A stretch of DNA of 64,000 nt from Microbacterium yannicii. GTDB taxonomy: Bacteria; Actinomycetota; Actinomycetes; Actinomycetales; Microbacteriaceae. Each line of letters opens with the position of its first letter. Position 1 is the stretch's first letter. The stretch is taken from assembly GCF_024055635.1 (NCBI RefSeq), contig NZ_JAMXMB010000008.1, positions 1 to 64,000 of the forward strand, given 5' to 3'. A program made the translations under genes and the position numbers. Of the stretch, positions 44,733 through 52,870 are shown one piece after another. The notes below the pieces were generated by a model. The model was not told where the DNA came from, searched no databases, and saw nothing but the letters and a program-made list of their open reading frames with translations.

Positions 44733-46444
44733 CCCGAGTCCGGGTGTTCGGAGCACCACTGCTGCCACTGGTCCACGTACTTCAGGTGCTCGCTGTAGGT
44801 GCTCGTGAACTGCGTCTCACCGGTGTCGAGGTTGACCGTCACGAAGTACAGCCATGGCCCGTCGGCGGGATGCATGGCGGCGTCGATCGCCACGTCGCCG
44901 GGATTCGAGATGGGACCGACGGGCAGCCCCGTGTGGAAGTACGTGTTCCACGGGTTCGGGTCGTTCAATGCCTCTTCGGACGAGCTGACCGTGCCGTCGT
45001 GCATCTCGCCGAAGCCGTACTGCGCGGTCGAGTCCATCTGCAGCTTGCCGAACGTCTCCTGGTTGCCGGGTTCGAGGCGGTTGAGGATCACTCGCGACAC
45101 CTTCTGCATGTCGGCCTCGAAGCGGGCCTCGCGCTGGATGATCGAGGCGATGGTCAGGATCCTCTGACGCTGGTCGGCGGGGACGCCCGCCGCGTCGAGC
45201 GACTGGATCGTGCGGTCGACAAGGGTCTTGATCGCCGACTGTGCGGTCACGCTGGGATCGAAGGTGTATGTGGCCGGGAACAGCCAGCCCTCGAGCGGCT
45301 GCCCACCTGCTGCGACGACGGCCGGGTCGGCCGGAACACCGTACTGGGTCGAGTCGGCGGCGGCGGCCTGCAGGTCGGCGAGCGGGATGCCGGTGCCCTC
45401 GGAGATGCGCTGCAGGGTACCGTCGAGGGTGAACCCCTCGGGGATCTGCGCCGTGAACTCCTGTCTGTTCGCCGGCTCCATGAGGGCGGCGAGGGCTGCC
45501 TCGGACGTCATCTGCTTCTGCAGCTTGTAGACGCCCGGCTGGAAGGTGGGGTTCTGGCCGGTCTCGATCAGGTAGTCGTAGAACGCATCCGGCGTCTTGA
45601 TCACGCCGGCGTCGTAGAGCGCCTGCGAGATCGGCTGCCCGGTGAACCCTGATTCGATCGTGATCGTGGTCTCGCCGTTGGCCAGGCCCGCTTCGTAGTC
45701 CTTGGGCTCTTCCCAGCCCATGACCTCGCGGATCTTGTCCTCGTACGTGTTCCACACGTAGTACGCGCCGCCGGCGATGCCGCCGAGGATCAGCAGCACG
45801 ACGCCGAGCGCGATCCATCCGCCGATGCGGCGGCGCTTCTTGTTCTTCGGTGGCACGTATCCGATGTCGTCCGTGGAGGTGGAGCCCTCGAACAGCTGGT
45901 CGAGCGTGGCCGTGGTCGGACGCTCGGAGGTCTGCGTGGGCTCCTCGCCGGACAGCGTCGCGGTGCGCGTCGCCGCCGCGGAGACCGTCGTGGTCGCCGC
46001 ATTGCGACTGTAGGGCATCGCGGGCATGGTGTCGCCCGAGAAGAGCCACGGGTCGTTCTCGGGGGTGGACTCGATGTCAGGGCGGGACGGACGCGGCGTG
46101 CGCAGCGGCACAGGCTGGAAGCCGCTGCCCGGTGTATCGGCGGCGGGAGTGTCCACAGCGGGCGTGGGGACCGCGGCGGGCGGCGGGACTGCGGCGGCGG
46201 GCGGCGCGGTGGGTGGCGCGGCTGCGGGCGGCACGGTGGGACCGCTCCCGACGACCGGCGTGGCGCCGGTGATCAGGGATTCCCACGTGGCCGCCGCCTG
46301 CGGGGCCGGTGCGGCCGACGTGCGGTCCGGTGCGGCTCCCGACTGGGTCGGCGTCTCCCCCGTCGCGGCTCGCCGGGCGGCCGCTTCGCGCGCGGCGCGG
46401 CGCGACGACGGAACGGCGTCGCCGTCAGGCGATGAGTCGGGCAT
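44726..46444 (-). CDS. mltG: Endolytic murein transglycosylase MltG (YceG-like)
   Basis: Membrane enzyme that cuts nascent glycan strands and sets their length. The 572-residue protein has a long Ala/Pro/Thr-rich cytoplasmic tail (about 1-200), a basic stop KNKKRRR, a single membrane helix (about 208-231) and an extracellular YceG domain. The catalytic region contains ASIIQREARFEADMQKVSRV and YGVPADPAVV. An actinobacterial-type tail of this length is usual. The ATG overlaps the ruvX stop by one base (TGATG). Confidence 0.92.
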   Translation of the reverse strand: MPDSSPDGDAVPSSRRAAREAAARRAATGETPTQSGAAPDRTSAAPAPQAAATWESLITGATPVVGSGPTVPPAAAPPTAPPAAAVPPPAAVPTPAVDTPAADTPGSGFQPVPLRTPRPSRPDIESTPENDPWLFSGDTMPAMPYSRNAATTTVSAAATRTATLSGEEPTQTSERPTTATLDQLFEGSTSTDDIGYVPPKNKKRRRIGGWIALGVVLLILGGIAGGAYYVWNTYEDKIREVMGWEEPKDYEAGLANGETTITIESGFTGQPISQALYDAGVIKTPDAFYDYLIETGQNPTFQPGVYKLQKQMTSEAALAALMEPANRQEFTAQIPEGFTLDGTLQRISEGTGIPLADLQAAAADSTQYGVPADPAVVAAGGQPLEGWLFPATYTFDPSVTAQSAIKTLVDRTIQSLDAAGVPADQRQRILTIASIIQREARFEADMQKVSRVILNRLEPGNQETFGKLQMDSTAQYGFGEMHDGTVSSSEEALNDPNPWNTYFHTGLPVGPISNPGDVAIDAAMHPADGPWLYFVTVNLDTGETQFTSTYSEHLKYVDQWQQWCSEHPDSGC

Positions 46445-46911
46445 CAGGCGGGCTCCTGGGGGACGGGGGTTCCGGGAGGTCGTCCGGTGCTCTTCTCGAC
46501 GTCGAGCGCTTGCTGGAGCAGGACGACCGCGGCGACCTGGTCAACGATGCTACGCGAAGAACGCTGGGATCTGCCCGAACTGCGCAGTGCCGCGTGTGCG
46601 GAGACGGTCGACAGGCGCTCGTCGACGAGGCGCACGGGAAGAGCGGATGCCGCAGCCAGCGCCGCCGCGAAGTCGCGGGCGTCCTGCGTGGAGGCGGTGT
46701 CCTCACCGCGCAGGTTCATCGGCAGGCCCACGAGCAGTTCGACGGCCGAATACTCCTCGGCGAGGGCGGTGATCCGCGCGACGGAGTCGTCGTTGCGCGG
46801 CACCGTCTCGACCGGCGTCGCCAGCAGACCGTCGGGATCGCACGTCGCGACACCCACCCGCGCCTTGCCGACGTCGATACCGAGGCGTCTGCCCCGCCTG
46901 AACCCGCTCAC
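46444..46911 (-). CDS. ruvX: RuvX/YqgF Holliday-junction resolvase-like protein
   Basis: RNase H-fold nuclease implicated in pre-16S rRNA processing or recombination. The 155-residue protein has GRRLGIDVGKARVGVATCD, the second acidic VGLPMNLRGED, and RLVDERLSTVSA, giving the three acidic active-site residues. The start is GTG at 46911. It lies between alaS (13 bases) and mltG, the usual alaS-ruvX-mltG order. Confidence 0.93.
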   Translation of the reverse strand: MSGFRRGRRLGIDVGKARVGVATCDPDGLLATPVETVPRNDDSVARITALAEEYSAVELLVGLPMNLRGEDTASTQDARDFAAALAAASALPVRLVDERLSTVSAHAALRSSGRSQRSSRSIVDQVAAVVLLQQALDVEKSTGRPPGTPVPQEPA

Positions 46912-46924
46912 CGGCGCCCGCCGT

Positions 46925-49582
46925 TCACGCGCCGAGTGCGTCCTTCACAGCGGTCAGCGCCGCGGGCAGGGCCGCGGCATCCGTTCCACCGCCCTGCGCG
47001 ACGTCGTCGCGTCCGCCGCCGCCGCCGCCCAGGACGCCGGCCGCGCTCTTGGCGAGCACGCCCGCCTTGGCGCCGGCAGTCCGTGCCGCGTCGTTGGTGG
47101 CGACGATCACAACGGGCCGCTCGTTGACCACGGCGCCGAGCGCGACGACGGCGGCGTCGGAGCCGAGACGCTCGCGCACCTGCAGGGCGAGGGAGCGGAC
47201 ATCGTCGGCGGAGGCCGCCGTGCCGAGCGATTCGGCGACGACGAGCGTCTCGCCCACGCGGATCGCGGCCCCCGCCAGGGCGGGCAGACGATCGCCGAGC
47301 GCCTTGGTCTCGAACGCCGCGATCTTCTTCTCCGCGGCCTTGAGGTTGGCCTGCAGCTCGGCGATGCGCGCGGGCAGCTGATCGCGCGGCGCCTTCAGCG
47401 ACGTGGTGAGCTGCGACACGATGGCGCGCTCGGCCGCCAGTGAGCGGAAGGCATCGAGGCCGACGAGCGCCTCGACCCGTCGGTTGGCGGCGCCGACCGA
47501 CGACTCGCCGAGCAGGCTGATGAGTCCGATCTCGGCGCTCGTCGAAACATGCGTGCCCGCGCAGAGCTCGCGCGACCAGGGTCCGCCGATGTCGACCATG
47601 CGCACCGTGTCGCCGTACTTCTCGCCGAACAGCGCCATCGCACCCAGCGACTTCGCCTCGTCGAGCGGCAGCACCCGCGTGGTGACCTCGAGGTTGTCAC
47701 GCACGGCGTTGTTGGCGATCTCTTCGATCTCGGTCTTCGTGGCGTCGGACAGCGCCTGACCCCAGGAGAAGTCGAAGCGCATGTAGCCGGCGCGGTTCAG
47801 CGAACCCGCCTGCGTCGCGGTCTTGCCCAGCGTGTCGCGGAGCGCCGCGTGCACGAGATGGGTCGCGGAGTGGGCCTGGCGCGCCGCACGGCGGTTCGCG
47901 GCATCCACCACCGTCGTCGCGGGCTGACCCACGCCGACCTCGCCGGTCGACACCTCGACGGTGTGGCTGATCAGGCCTGGAACCGGCTTCTGCACATCGA
48001 GGACCTCGAGCTCATAGCCGGGTCCGACGATGACGCCCTTGTCGGCGACCTGGCCGCCGGACTCCGCGTACAGCGCGGTCTCGGCCAGGATCACCTCGGC
48101 GATCTGGCCGACGCTCGCGCGGTCGACCGAGACGCCGTCGACGAGGATGCCGAGCACCTGCGACTCCGCCTCGAGGTCGGTGTAGCCCGTGAAGACGGTC
48201 TCGCCCTGCGCCCGCAGGTCGCGGTACACGCTGGTGTCGGCGAGCTGGCGCTTGCGGGCGCGGGCATCCGCCTTGGCACGGGCGCGCTGCTCCTGCATGA
48301 GGCCGTCGAACGCCGCACGGTCGACGCTGAGGCCGGCCTCCTCGGCGATCTCGAGCGTCAGGTCGATCGGGAAGCCGTAGGTGTCGTGGAGCAGGAACGC
48401 CTCGGACCCGGTGAGGGTGGTGCCGCCGGTCGCCTTCGTCTCGGCGAGGGACTCATCGAGGAGCGACTCCCCCGCCGCGAGCGTGCGGAGGAACGTCGCC
48501 TCTTCGGCCAGGGCGTACTGCGAGATGCGCGCCCAGTCGGTCTCGACGACCGGGTACGCGTCCTTCATGGCGTCACGGGACGCCTCGAACAGCACGCTGA
48601 ACGTGGGCCCGTCGACGCCCAGCAGGCGCATGGAGCGGATCACTCGGCGCATCAGGCGGCGCAGGATGTAGCCGCGGCCGTCGTTCGCCGGCGTGACACC
48701 GTCGGACATCAGCATGAGCGACGAGCGGACGTGGTCGGCCACCACGCGGAACCGGACGTCGTCGTCGTGGTTCGCGCCGTAGGTGCGACCCGACAGCTCG
48801 ACCGCCTTGTCGAGCACCGGGCGCACCTGGTCGGTCTCGTACATGTTGTCGACGCCCTGCTTGATGAACGCGATGCGCTCCAGGCCCATGCCGGTGTCGA
48901 TGTTCTTGTTCGGCAGCTCCCCGACGATGTCGAAGTCGTACTTCGAACGCACGTTGGTGATCTCGTACTGCATGAACACGAGGTTCCAGATCTCCACGTA
49001 GCGGTCGTCGTCGGTGGCGGGACCGCCGTCGATGCCGTACTCCGGACCGCGGTCGAAGAAGATCTCCGAGCACGGCCCGGCCGGCCCGGGCAGGCCGGTG
49101 CTCCAGTAGTTGGTGTCCTTGCCGAGGCGCTGGATGCGCTCCTCGGGCAGATCGGTGAGCTTCAGCCAGAGATCGTGCGCCTCGTCGTCCTCTTCGTAGA
49201 CGGTGACCCACAGATCCTTCTGGTCGAACCCGAGCCCGCCGTCGGCCTCGGGGCTCGTCAGCAGATCCCAGGCGTAGCGGATGGCCCCTTCCTTGAAGTA
49301 GTCGCCGAACGACCAGTTGCCGAGCATCTGGAAGAAGGTGCCGTGACGCGGCGTCTTGCCGACCTCTTCGATGTCGTTGGTGCGGATGCACTTCTGGTTG
49401 TCGGCCGCGCGCGCGTACGGCGCGGGCACGTCGCCCGAGAGGTACGGGATGAACGGCACCATGCCGGCCACCGTGAACAGCAGGGCCGGGTCGTCGGTCA
49501 CCAGCGATGCCGAGGGGACGATGGTGTGGCCGTTCTTCTCGAAGTAATCGAGGAAGCGCTGTGCGATCTCGGCGGTCTTCAT
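46925..49582 (-). CDS. alaS: Alanyl-tRNA synthetase
   Basis: Charges tRNA-Ala and edits mischarged Ser and Gly. The 885-residue protein has the class II catalytic core starting MKTAEIAQRFLDYFEKNGH with RHGTFFQMLGNWSFGDYFK. The editing domain has zinc ligands in HSATHLVHAAL and CAGTHVSTSAEIG. The C-terminal glycine-rich C-Ala domain (about residues 740-885) is complete. AAGGA precedes the ATG. I chose 49582 over a longer open frame because the family starts there. Confidence 0.97.
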   Translation of the reverse strand: MKTAEIAQRFLDYFEKNGHTIVPSASLVTDDPALLFTVAGMVPFIPYLSGDVPAPYARAADNQKCIRTNDIEEVGKTPRHGTFFQMLGNWSFGDYFKEGAIRYAWDLLTSPEADGGLGFDQKDLWVTVYEEDDEAHDLWLKLTDLPEERIQRLGKDTNYWSTGLPGPAGPCSEIFFDRGPEYGIDGGPATDDDRYVEIWNLVFMQYEITNVRSKYDFDIVGELPNKNIDTGMGLERIAFIKQGVDNMYETDQVRPVLDKAVELSGRTYGANHDDDVRFRVVADHVRSSLMLMSDGVTPANDGRGYILRRLMRRVIRSMRLLGVDGPTFSVLFEASRDAMKDAYPVVETDWARISQYALAEEATFLRTLAAGESLLDESLAETKATGGTTLTGSEAFLLHDTYGFPIDLTLEIAEEAGLSVDRAAFDGLMQEQRARAKADARARKRQLADTSVYRDLRAQGETVFTGYTDLEAESQVLGILVDGVSVDRASVGQIAEVILAETALYAESGGQVADKGVIVGPGYELEVLDVQKPVPGLISHTVEVSTGEVGVGQPATTVVDAANRRAARQAHSATHLVHAALRDTLGKTATQAGSLNRAGYMRFDFSWGQALSDATKTEIEEIANNAVRDNLEVTTRVLPLDEAKSLGAMALFGEKYGDTVRMVDIGGPWSRELCAGTHVSTSAEIGLISLLGESSVGAANRRVEALVGLDAFRSLAAERAIVSQLTTSLKAPRDQLPARIAELQANLKAAEKKIAAFETKALGDRLPALAGAAIRVGETLVVAESLGTAASADDVRSLALQVRERLGSDAAVVALGAVVNERPVVIVATNDAARTAGAKAGVLAKSAAGVLGGGGGGRDDVAQGGGTDAAALPAALTAVKDALGA

Positions 49583-49624
49583 TCGGGTCCTTGCGTGTGC
49601 GTGCGAATGCGTGCGTGTCGTGGG
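49583..49624 (-). other. CA-rich, purine-poor leader of alaS
   Basis: The roughly 40 bases before the alaS ATG consist almost only of alternating CA/CG steps on the minus strand (seen as GTGTGCGTGCG on plus), with a short AAGGA just before the start. I see no T-box, stem or promoter. It may be a simple-sequence tract in the leader. Confidence 0.35.
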
Positions 49625-49673
49625 GTATCCGGCGACCGGTGCCGAGGCACGGACGCCGAGAAGATGTGGCGGA

Positions 49674-49970
49674 TCAGTCGGCGAGCTTGTCGGCGGCGCT
49701 CTGGACGGCGCCCGCCGCGCTGTCGACGACATCGGATGCCGCGGTCCGGGCTGACCCCACGGCGTCGGCGGCGGCATCCCGCACGTCGTCGACCAGGCCC
49801 GAGAACCGCGCTTCCTGCTCGCGGTAGGCGTCGCCCATGCGGTCGGTGAACTCCGTGATGCGGGCATCGACGTCGGCCAGGATCTCGTGACCGCGCGGGT
49901 CCTTGTCGACCAGGTGCGCGAGCACGAACCCGCCGGCGATGCCGAACAGGAACCACAGGAGGTTCTTCAT
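49674..49970 (-). CDS. Small membrane-anchored protein, apolipoprotein-like
   Basis: A 98-residue protein: one N-terminal hydrophobic helix (about 3-22, MKNLLWFLFGIAGGFVLAHL) followed by an amphipathic, Ala/Asp/Ser-rich helical region with repeated AADAV and SAAGAVQSAADKL. It resembles the YtxH-like or coiled-coil proteins found between rpsD and alaS in related actinobacteria. No function is known. The ATG at 49970 has AGGAAG upstream. Confidence 0.75.
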   Translation of the reverse strand: MKNLLWFLFGIAGGFVLAHLVDKDPRGHEILADVDARITEFTDRMGDAYREQEARFSGLVDDVRDAAADAVGSARTAASDVVDSAAGAVQSAADKLAD

Positions 49971-50012
49971 GTCACCACTTCCTCGCGGGCCGCCGGGGCG
50001 CGGCATCCCCCC

Positions 50013-50018
50013 ATCGTA
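50013..50018 (-). promoter_or_regulatory. Possible -10 (TACGAT) for the small membrane-protein gene
   Basis: TACGAT fits TANNNT and predicts a leader of about 36 bases. Three copies of CGATGC (50030-50047) lie in the region where a -35 would be. Confidence 0.4.
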
Positions 50019-50070
50019 TGCCGAAACGACGATGCCGATGCCGATGCAGACGGACGTGCCCGCCGACGAC

Positions 50071-50102
50071 GAAGGGCGCCGGGGTGAACCCCGACGCCCT
50101 TC
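50071..50102 (-). terminator. Hairpin terminator of rpsD
   Basis: A 14-bp stem (50071-50084 with 50089-50102, one G-U wobble) and a 4-base loop, 38 bases past the rpsD stop. No T-run follows, as is common for actinobacterial terminators. Confidence 0.6.
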
Positions 50103-50108
50103 TGCTTC

Positions 50109-50140
50109 GGTCGTTGAGCGAGCGAAGCGAGACGAAACGC
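50109..50140. repeat. Interspersed repeat abutting the rpsD stop codon
   Basis: The 32 bases beginning GGTCGTTGAGCGAGCGAAGC run up to the base adjacent to the rpsD TAA. Their GCGAGCGAAGCGAG core and the pattern resemble a short interspersed repeat I recall in Microbacterium intergenic regions. It is different from the carA repeat. Not verified here. Confidence 0.5.
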
Positions 50141-50770
50141 TTAGCGCGCCGCGTAGTACTCGACGACGAGCTGGACTTCGCAGACCACGGGGACCTCGGC
50201 GCGCTTCGGGCGACGCACGAGACGGGCCTGGAGCTTGTCGAGCTCGACCTCGAGGTAGCCGGGAACGGGCGGCAGGACCTCGGCGTGACCGCCGAGCGCT
50301 GCGACCTGGAAGGGCTCGATGCCCTCGCTCTTGGCCTTGACGTGGATGAGCTGACCCGGCTTCACGCGGAACGACGGGCGGTCGACGAGCTGGCCGTCCA
50401 CGAGGATGTGGCGGTGCACGACGAGCTGGCGGGCCTGCGCGGTGGTGCGGGCGAAGCCGGCACGCAGCACGAGCGCGTCGAGGCGCATCTCGAGGAGCTC
50501 GACGAGGTTCTCACCCGTCAGGCCCTGGGTGCGACGGGCCTCGTTGAACGTGTTGCGCATCTGCTTCTCGCGGATGCCGTACTGCTCGCGCAGACGCTGC
50601 TTCTCGCGGAGGCGGACGGCGTAGTCGCTGTCCTGCTTGCGCTTGGTGCGGCCGTGCTCACCCGGCGCGTAGGGGCGCTTCTCGAGGTACTTGGCTGCCT
50701 TGGGGGTCAGCGCGACGCCGAGGGCGCGGGAGAGGCGGACCTTGCGGCGGTCCTGGGACTTCGTTGCCAC
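50141..50770 (-). CDS. rpsD: 30S ribosomal protein S4
   Basis: Primary 16S rRNA-binding protein and mRNA-helicase element of the small subunit. The 209-residue protein has KRPYAPGEHGRTKRKQDSDY, QYGIREKQMRNTF and the S4 domain RLDALVLRAGFARTTAQARQ. The N-terminal zinc cysteines of the C+ form are absent (MATKSQDRRKVRLSRALG), so it is the zinc-free form. The start is GTG, with AAAGGAA upstream. It lies alone between hairpins at 50071-50102 and 50885-50919. The leader of up to about 110 bases may allow S4 autoregulation. Confidence 0.97.
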   Translation of the reverse strand: MATKSQDRRKVRLSRALGVALTPKAAKYLEKRPYAPGEHGRTKRKQDSDYAVRLREKQRLREQYGIREKQMRNTFNEARRTQGLTGENLVELLEMRLDALVLRAGFARTTAQARQLVVHRHILVDGQLVDRPSFRVKPGQLIHVKAKSEGIEPFQVAALGGHAEVLPPVPGYLEVELDKLQARLVRRPKRAEVPVVCEVQLVVEYYAAR

Positions 50771-50884
50771 GAAGTGTTCCTTTCGATGACGCTGCCGTGT
50801 CTTTCACGGCTCGCGGACGTATCGCCCTGTCTTCGCCCTGTCCGGACTGCACGCCGGGGCATGCCGGAAGGTCGGTCAAGAAGA

Positions 50885-50919
50885 GAGGGGATGCCCGAAA
50901 ACTGCGTTTCGAGCCCCTC
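50885..50919 (-). terminator. Bulged hairpin terminator after rarA
   Basis: A 13-bp stem with a 3-base bulge and a 6-base loop, 45 bases past the rarA stop, followed on the minus strand by TCTTCTTG. It separates rarA from rpsD. A -10-like TAAGCT (50921-50926) and a TTGACC (50874-50879) flank it, either of which could belong to an rpsD promoter. Confidence 0.6.
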
Positions 50920-50963
50920 AAGCTTACCAGATCGGCGGGAGGCCCCTCACGACGCCGCCGTCG

Positions 50964-52331
50964 TCATCGTTCGCCGTCGAGGATCCGGCGGATCTTCTCG
51001 AGGCGCGCCTGCACGTCGCGCTCCGCACCGAGCGCCTTCGGTTCGTAGTATCGGCGGCCCACGAGCTCGTCGGGCAGGTACTGCTGCACCGCGATGCCGA
51101 TCTCGGCGTCGTGCGGATACACGTACCCCTTGCCGTGACCGAGGCGCTTGGCACCCGGGTAGTGCGCATCCCGCAGATGCACCGGCACGCGACCGAAGCC
51201 GCCCGAGCGCACATCCGCGATCGCGGCGTTGATGGCCAGGTAGGCCGCGTTGGACTTGGCGGTCGTCGCCAGATAAGCCGTCGCCTCGGCGAGCGGGATG
51301 CGGCCCTCCGGCATGCCGATGAACTGCACCGCGTCGGCGGCTGCGACGGCCATCGGCAGCGCATGAGGATCGGCGAGACCGATGTCTTCAGCGGCCGAGA
51401 TGATCAGGCGCCGGGCGATGAAGCGGGGGTCCTCCCCCGCCTCGATCATGCGCGCGAGGTAGTGAATCGCGGCATCGACGTCCGAGCCGCGGATGGACTT
51501 GATGAAGGCGCTGATGACGTCGTAGTGCTCGTCGCCCTGACGGTCGTACCGCAGGAGCGCCCGGTCGACGGCCTGGGCGACGTGCTCGGGCGAGATCTCT
51601 GGGACACCCGCGGCATCCTCGTCCCCGTCCTGGTCTTCGTCGGTCTCAGCCTCCTCGGGCACGGCGAGCGACGCCGCGGCCTCGAGGGCGGTCAGCGCAC
51701 GGCGGGCGTCACCCGAGGCAAGGCGCACGAGCGCGTCGCGGGCCTCGTCGCTGATCGCCACGGCGCCCGAGAGCCCTCGCGGGTCGGCGACCGCGCGATC
51801 CAGCAGCATGCGGAGGTCGTCGTCGGTCAGCGGCTTGAGCGTGAGCAGCAGCGAACGCGACAGCAGCGGCGAGATGATCGAGAACGACGGGTTCTCGGTG
51901 GTCGCGGCGATGAGCACCACCCAGCCGTTCTCGACACCGGGGAGCAGAGCGTCCTGCTGAGCCTTCGTGAAGCGGTGGATCTCGTCGAGGAACAGGATCG
52001 TGGACTGCCCGTACAGGTCGCGCTGGGTGAGTGCCTCCTGCATGACCTCGCGCACGTCGCGCACGCCCGCCGTGACGGCCGACAGCTCGACGAAGCGCCG
52101 GCCGGAGGAGCGGGCGATGGCCTGTGCCAGCGTGGTCTTGCCGGTGCCCGGCGGACCCCACAGGATCACCGACGTCGCCGCGCGGGCTGCGGCATCCGGA
52201 TTGGCCAGCGTCACGAGCGGCGAGCCGGCGCGGAGCAGGTGCGACTGGCCGGCGACCTCGTCGAGCGACGTCGGACGCATGCGCACCGCCAGGGGCGTCA
52301 GCCCCTGGAAGAGCGCGGTCGGACTCGTCAC
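50964..52331 (-). CDS. rarA: Replication-associated recombination protein RarA (MgsA)
   Basis: AAA+ ATPase that acts at stalled or damaged forks. The 455-residue protein has [19 protein letters not shown], Walker [19 protein letters not shown], Walker [11 protein letters not shown], sensor [12 protein letters not shown], and a C-terminal tetramerisation region ([12 protein letters not shown]). Residues about 225-245 are an acidic insert ([17 protein letters not shown]). The GTG at 52331 has no ribosome site and is six bases after TAGCCT: probably leaderless. Confidence 0.95.
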   Translation of the reverse strand: MTSPTALFQGLTPLAVRMRPTSLDEVAGQSHLLRAGSPLVTLANPDAAARAATSVILWGPPGTGKTTLAQAIARSSGRRFVELSAVTAGVRDVREVMQEALTQRDLYGQSTILFLDEIHRFTKAQQDALLPGVENGWVVLIAATTENPSFSIISPLLSRSLLLTLKPLTDDDLRMLLDRAVADPRGLSGAVAISDEARDALVRLASGDARRALTALEAAASLAVPEEAETDEDQDGDEDAAGVPEISPEHVAQAVDRALLRYDRQGDEHYDVISAFIKSIRGSDVDAAIHYLARMIEAGEDPRFIARRLIISAAEDIGLADPHALPMAVAAADAVQFIGMPEGRIPLAEATAYLATTAKSNAAYLAINAAIADVRSGGFGRVPVHLRDAHYPGAKRLGHGKGYVYPHDAEIGIAVQQYLPDELVGRRYYEPKALGAERDVQARLEKIRRILDGER

Positions 52332-52337
52332 CTCACC

Positions 52338-52343
52338 AGGCTA
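52338..52343 (-). promoter_or_regulatory. Probable -10 (TAGCCT) for leaderless rarA
   Basis: TAGCCT, then GGTGAG, then the rarA GTG: six bases, so the transcript would start on the G of the start codon. It is divergent from the plus-strand promoter at 52377-52405. Confidence 0.55.
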
Positions 52344-52376
52344 TCCCGCGCTCACGACACGGGATCGGCCGGGGTT

Positions 52377-52405
52377 TTGATCGCCGCCGCGCGGGCCCGT
52401 AGGAT
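52377..52405 (+). promoter_or_regulatory. Promoter with -35 and -10 for the small membrane-protein gene
   Basis: TTGATC (52377-52382), a 17-base spacer, and TAGGAT (52400-52405), the best complete sigma-70-type promoter I found in the window. The start would fall near 52412, 40 bases before the GTG at 52452, with GAGGAGG in the leader. Confidence 0.6.
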
Positions 52406-52451
52406 CAACCCGCCCGGGTGAGCCTGCGGGCGTACCGAACGAGGAGGTCAC

Positions 52452-52760
52452 GTGGCGACCGGTGGTAAGGACCGCGACTCGCGGGCTGCGCGGGAGCGCA
52501 CGCGTCTGTACGAAGCGCGACGCCAGTTCCACGATGGCCAGGAGCGCCGCCGCACGCGCGACAACCTCATCGCGGGCATCGTCGGCGGTGTGCTGATCCT
52601 TGGCCTCATCGGCGCGCAGACGGTGTACTTCGTCGCCGGCCCCGGTGCCCCCGTGCCGTCCCCCTCCTCGACGCCGACCCCGACCCCGACGGTGCCGAAC
52701 CCGACGCCGTCGTCGACCGTGACGCCGGAACCCGGCGTGACTCCCACCCCCACCCCCTGA
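52452..52760 (+). CDS. Small membrane protein with Pro/Thr-rich exterior tail
   Basis: A 102-residue protein with a basic, Arg-rich cytoplasmic half (about 1-37), one membrane helix (about 38-60, LIAGIVGGVLILGLIGAQTV), and an external tail of Pro/Thr/Ser (PTPTPTVPNPTPSSTVTPEP). Strong GAGGAGG before the GTG. Proteins of this shape sit next to rarA in other Microbacteriaceae, but I know of no function. The tail looks like a linker or glycosylated stalk. Confidence 0.8.
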   Translation: MATGGKDRDSRAARERTRLYEARRQFHDGQERRRTRDNLIAGIVGGVLILGLIGAQTVYFVAGPGAPVPSPSSTPTPTPTVPNPTPSSTVTPEPGVTPTPTP

Positions 52761-52811
52761 CGTCCCGCGGTCTGGGCCGCAACGGCATCGGAGACACGGC
52801 ACCCGCCGTAC

Positions 52812-52817
52812 TAGGCT
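52812..52817 (+). promoter_or_regulatory. Possible -10 (TAGGCT) for the DUF349 gene
   Basis: TAGGCT fits TANNNT and follows a CTAG; predicted start near 52824, 47 bases before the GTG at 52871. No -35 is clear. Confidence 0.4.
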
Positions 52818-52870
52818 GTGAGCCGTCCTACTCCCTACAGACGGCGCGAGCCGCGATGAGGTGCATTTCC

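Noticed and set aside
44733..44768. Longer aroE start at GTG 44768
   Set aside because: Would overlap mltG by 43 bases and add 12 residues absent from relatives.
49583..49640. T-box leader before alaS
   Set aside because: No stem, no T-box sequence and no terminator; simply a CA/CG-rich tract.
50030..50047. Three CGATGC copies as microsatellite or operator
   Set aside because: Too short and too few; noted only because they lie near a possible -35 region.
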